Source of the DNA: an uncultured Opitutia bacterium
GTDB lineage: Bacteria > Verrucomicrobiota > Verrucomicrobiia > Opitutales > UBA953
DNA length: 33,783 nt
Assembly: GCA_903860195.1 (NCBI GenBank)
Contig: CAIOPO010000181.1
Location: forward strand, 1-33,783
Reading direction: 5' to 3'
Of the stretch, positions 32,944-33,783 are shown in pieces. Positions within the stretch are counted from its first letter, which is position 1, and every line of letters begins with the position of its first letter. Made by a program: the position numbers and the translations under genes. A model generated the notes under the pieces. The model saw nothing but the letters and a program-made list of their open reading frames with translations, ran no database searches and was not told where the DNA came from.

Positions 32944-33783
32944 ATGAACGCCCTGCGAATCACCGCCCTCCTCACCGTGTGCTCCTCCCTCCTCGCCGCC
33001 GAGCCGAAGTATGAACTCCGCCCCGACTTCCTCGGGACTCCCGCCGGCCGCGAGACCATCGGCAACGGACACGGCGAGATCGCCGTGGACTCCGCCGGCA
33101 ACATCTACGTGAGCGTGCAGGAGGCCAACGCCGGCCTCCAGGTCTACGGCAAGGACGGCAAGCACGTTCGGACGCTCGCCCTGCCCGCCTCCCTCCACGG
33201 CTTCGTCATCCGCAAGACTTCCGAGGGCGAATTCATCTACGGCGCGGTCCTGGCCGATCAGCGCGTGATCAAGGCCAGACTCGACGGCACCGTCGTCATG
33301 GAGATCAAGGCCGACGCCTTCCCCGCCGACAAGGGCAAGGCCAAGGACAAGAAGGGCGCCGAGGTCAACGCGCTCAAGCTCACCGGTCTCGACGTGGGTC
33401 CGGACGGAGACATCTACGTGGTGGACGGCTACGGCAAGAGCTGGATCTTCCGCTTCGACGCCAAGGGCGCCTTCAGGTCGGTCTTCGGCGGCCCGACTCA
33501 GGTCGTCGACGGCAAGGGCTTCGCCAACACGCACAAGATCTTCGTGGACACCCGCTTCAGCCCCGCCCGCATCCTCTGCCTGGACCGTGGCAACAACCGC
33601 ATGTTCCACCTGGACCTCGACGGCGGCAACGCCCGCATGATTGCCAACTCGGGCCTGCGCAACCCGTCCTCGGCCTCCTTCCATGGCGACCTGATGTGCG
33701 TGGCCGAGATCGCCGGCCGCGTCTCGGTCTGGGACAAGGAGAACAAGATGGTCGCCGCCCTCGGCGCCAATGACACCAAGGGC
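32944..33783 (+). CDS. NHL-repeat / six-bladed propeller protein, 3' end missing
   Basis: An open frame of exactly 280 codons runs from the ATG at 32944 to the window end without a stop. It starts with a signal peptide MNALRITALLTVCSSLLAAE. NHL-type blade motifs follow: HGEIAVDSAGNIYVSV, KLTGLDVGPDGDIYVVDGYG, SWIFRFDAKGAF, and RILCLDRGNNRMFHLDLDG. A charged Lys-rich insert KADAFPADKGKAKDKKG sits between blades. It is predicted to be an exported beta-propeller for binding or catalysis. It neighbours a DUF1080 gene, a pairing common in polysaccharide-utilising Verrucomicrobiota, and may bind or act on sugars. The part missing at the 3' end is unknown. Confidence 0.85.
   Translation, partial: MNALRITALLTVCSSLLAAEPKYELRPDFLGTPAGRETIGNGHGEIAVDSAGNIYVSVQEANAGLQVYGKDGKHVRTLALPASLHGFVIRKTSEGEFIYGAVLADQRVIKARLDGTVVMEIKADAFPADKGKAKDKKGAEVNALKLTGLDVGPDGDIYVVDGYGKSWIFRFDAKGAFRSVFGGPTQVVDGKGFANTHKIFVDTRFSPARILCLDRGNNRMFHLDLDGGNARMIANSGLRNPSSASFHGDLMCVAEIAGRVSVWDKENKMVAALGANDTKG

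Overview
The window is high-G+C bacterial chromosome (roughly two-thirds G+C by eye) with tight gene spacing. It most likely comes from the Verrucomicrobiota, perhaps Opitutales or a relative. The lineage is inferred from family content: a DUF1501 protein, a DUF1549/DUF1553 multihaem protein, a PSCyt1/WD40 cytochrome, a PPC-domain protein, a DUF1080 protein, a CE15 esterase, DUF5069, and adjacent GluRS and GlnRS genes. No rRNA or single-copy phylogeny was available.

Layout. 1-5941 (+): a 5'-truncated queuosine-precursor transporter (yhhQ), tRNA-Leu(UAA) on the other strand, a lone trpA, then a tight run pyrB / degenerate dihydroorotase (PyrC'-like) / CPBP protease / thiL. 5946-7424 (-): a small operon of a DUF5069 protein, a holin-like membrane protein with a very basic tail, and a two-TM protein. 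7594-9649 (+): an SGNH-hydrolase lipoprotein and an MFS exporter. 9650-9949: hairpins, a telomere-like CCCTA tract and tRNA-Arg(CCG). 9950-11764 (-): a CE15 glucuronoyl esterase and dihydrofolate reductase. 11851-16615 (+): a PpiD-like anchored chaperone with a strong terminator, then gltX and glnS. 16614-16880: a duplicated tRNA 3' end with a hairpin array, next to tRNA-Ser(GGA). 16937-28177 (-): a five-gene exported-protein operon. 28178-28631: an unusually AT-rich divergent intergenic region. 28632-32185 (+): a large membrane/coiled-coil protein translationally coupled to a low-complexity lipoprotein. 32207-32836 (-): a DUF1080 protein. 32944-end (+): an NHL-repeat protein running off the window.

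How the genes fit together. The housekeeping half serves pyrimidine, tryptophan, thiamine and folate synthesis and tRNA charging. The 16.9-28.2 kb operon encodes only predicted exported proteins: a DUF1501 Tat protein, a PPC protein, a protein with three haem motifs, a cytochrome/beta-propeller/coiled-coil protein, and a Tat-lipoprotein pyruvyl-transferase homologue. It looks like one periplasmic or surface system of unknown function. It is the best candidate here for an uncharacterised system, followed by the coupled 846-aa membrane protein and lipoprotein pair. Other points worth following up are the pseudo-dihydroorotase coupled to pyrB, G-quadruplex-type tracts in three intergenic regions, and the hairpin-bearing duplication of a tRNA-Ser 3' end.
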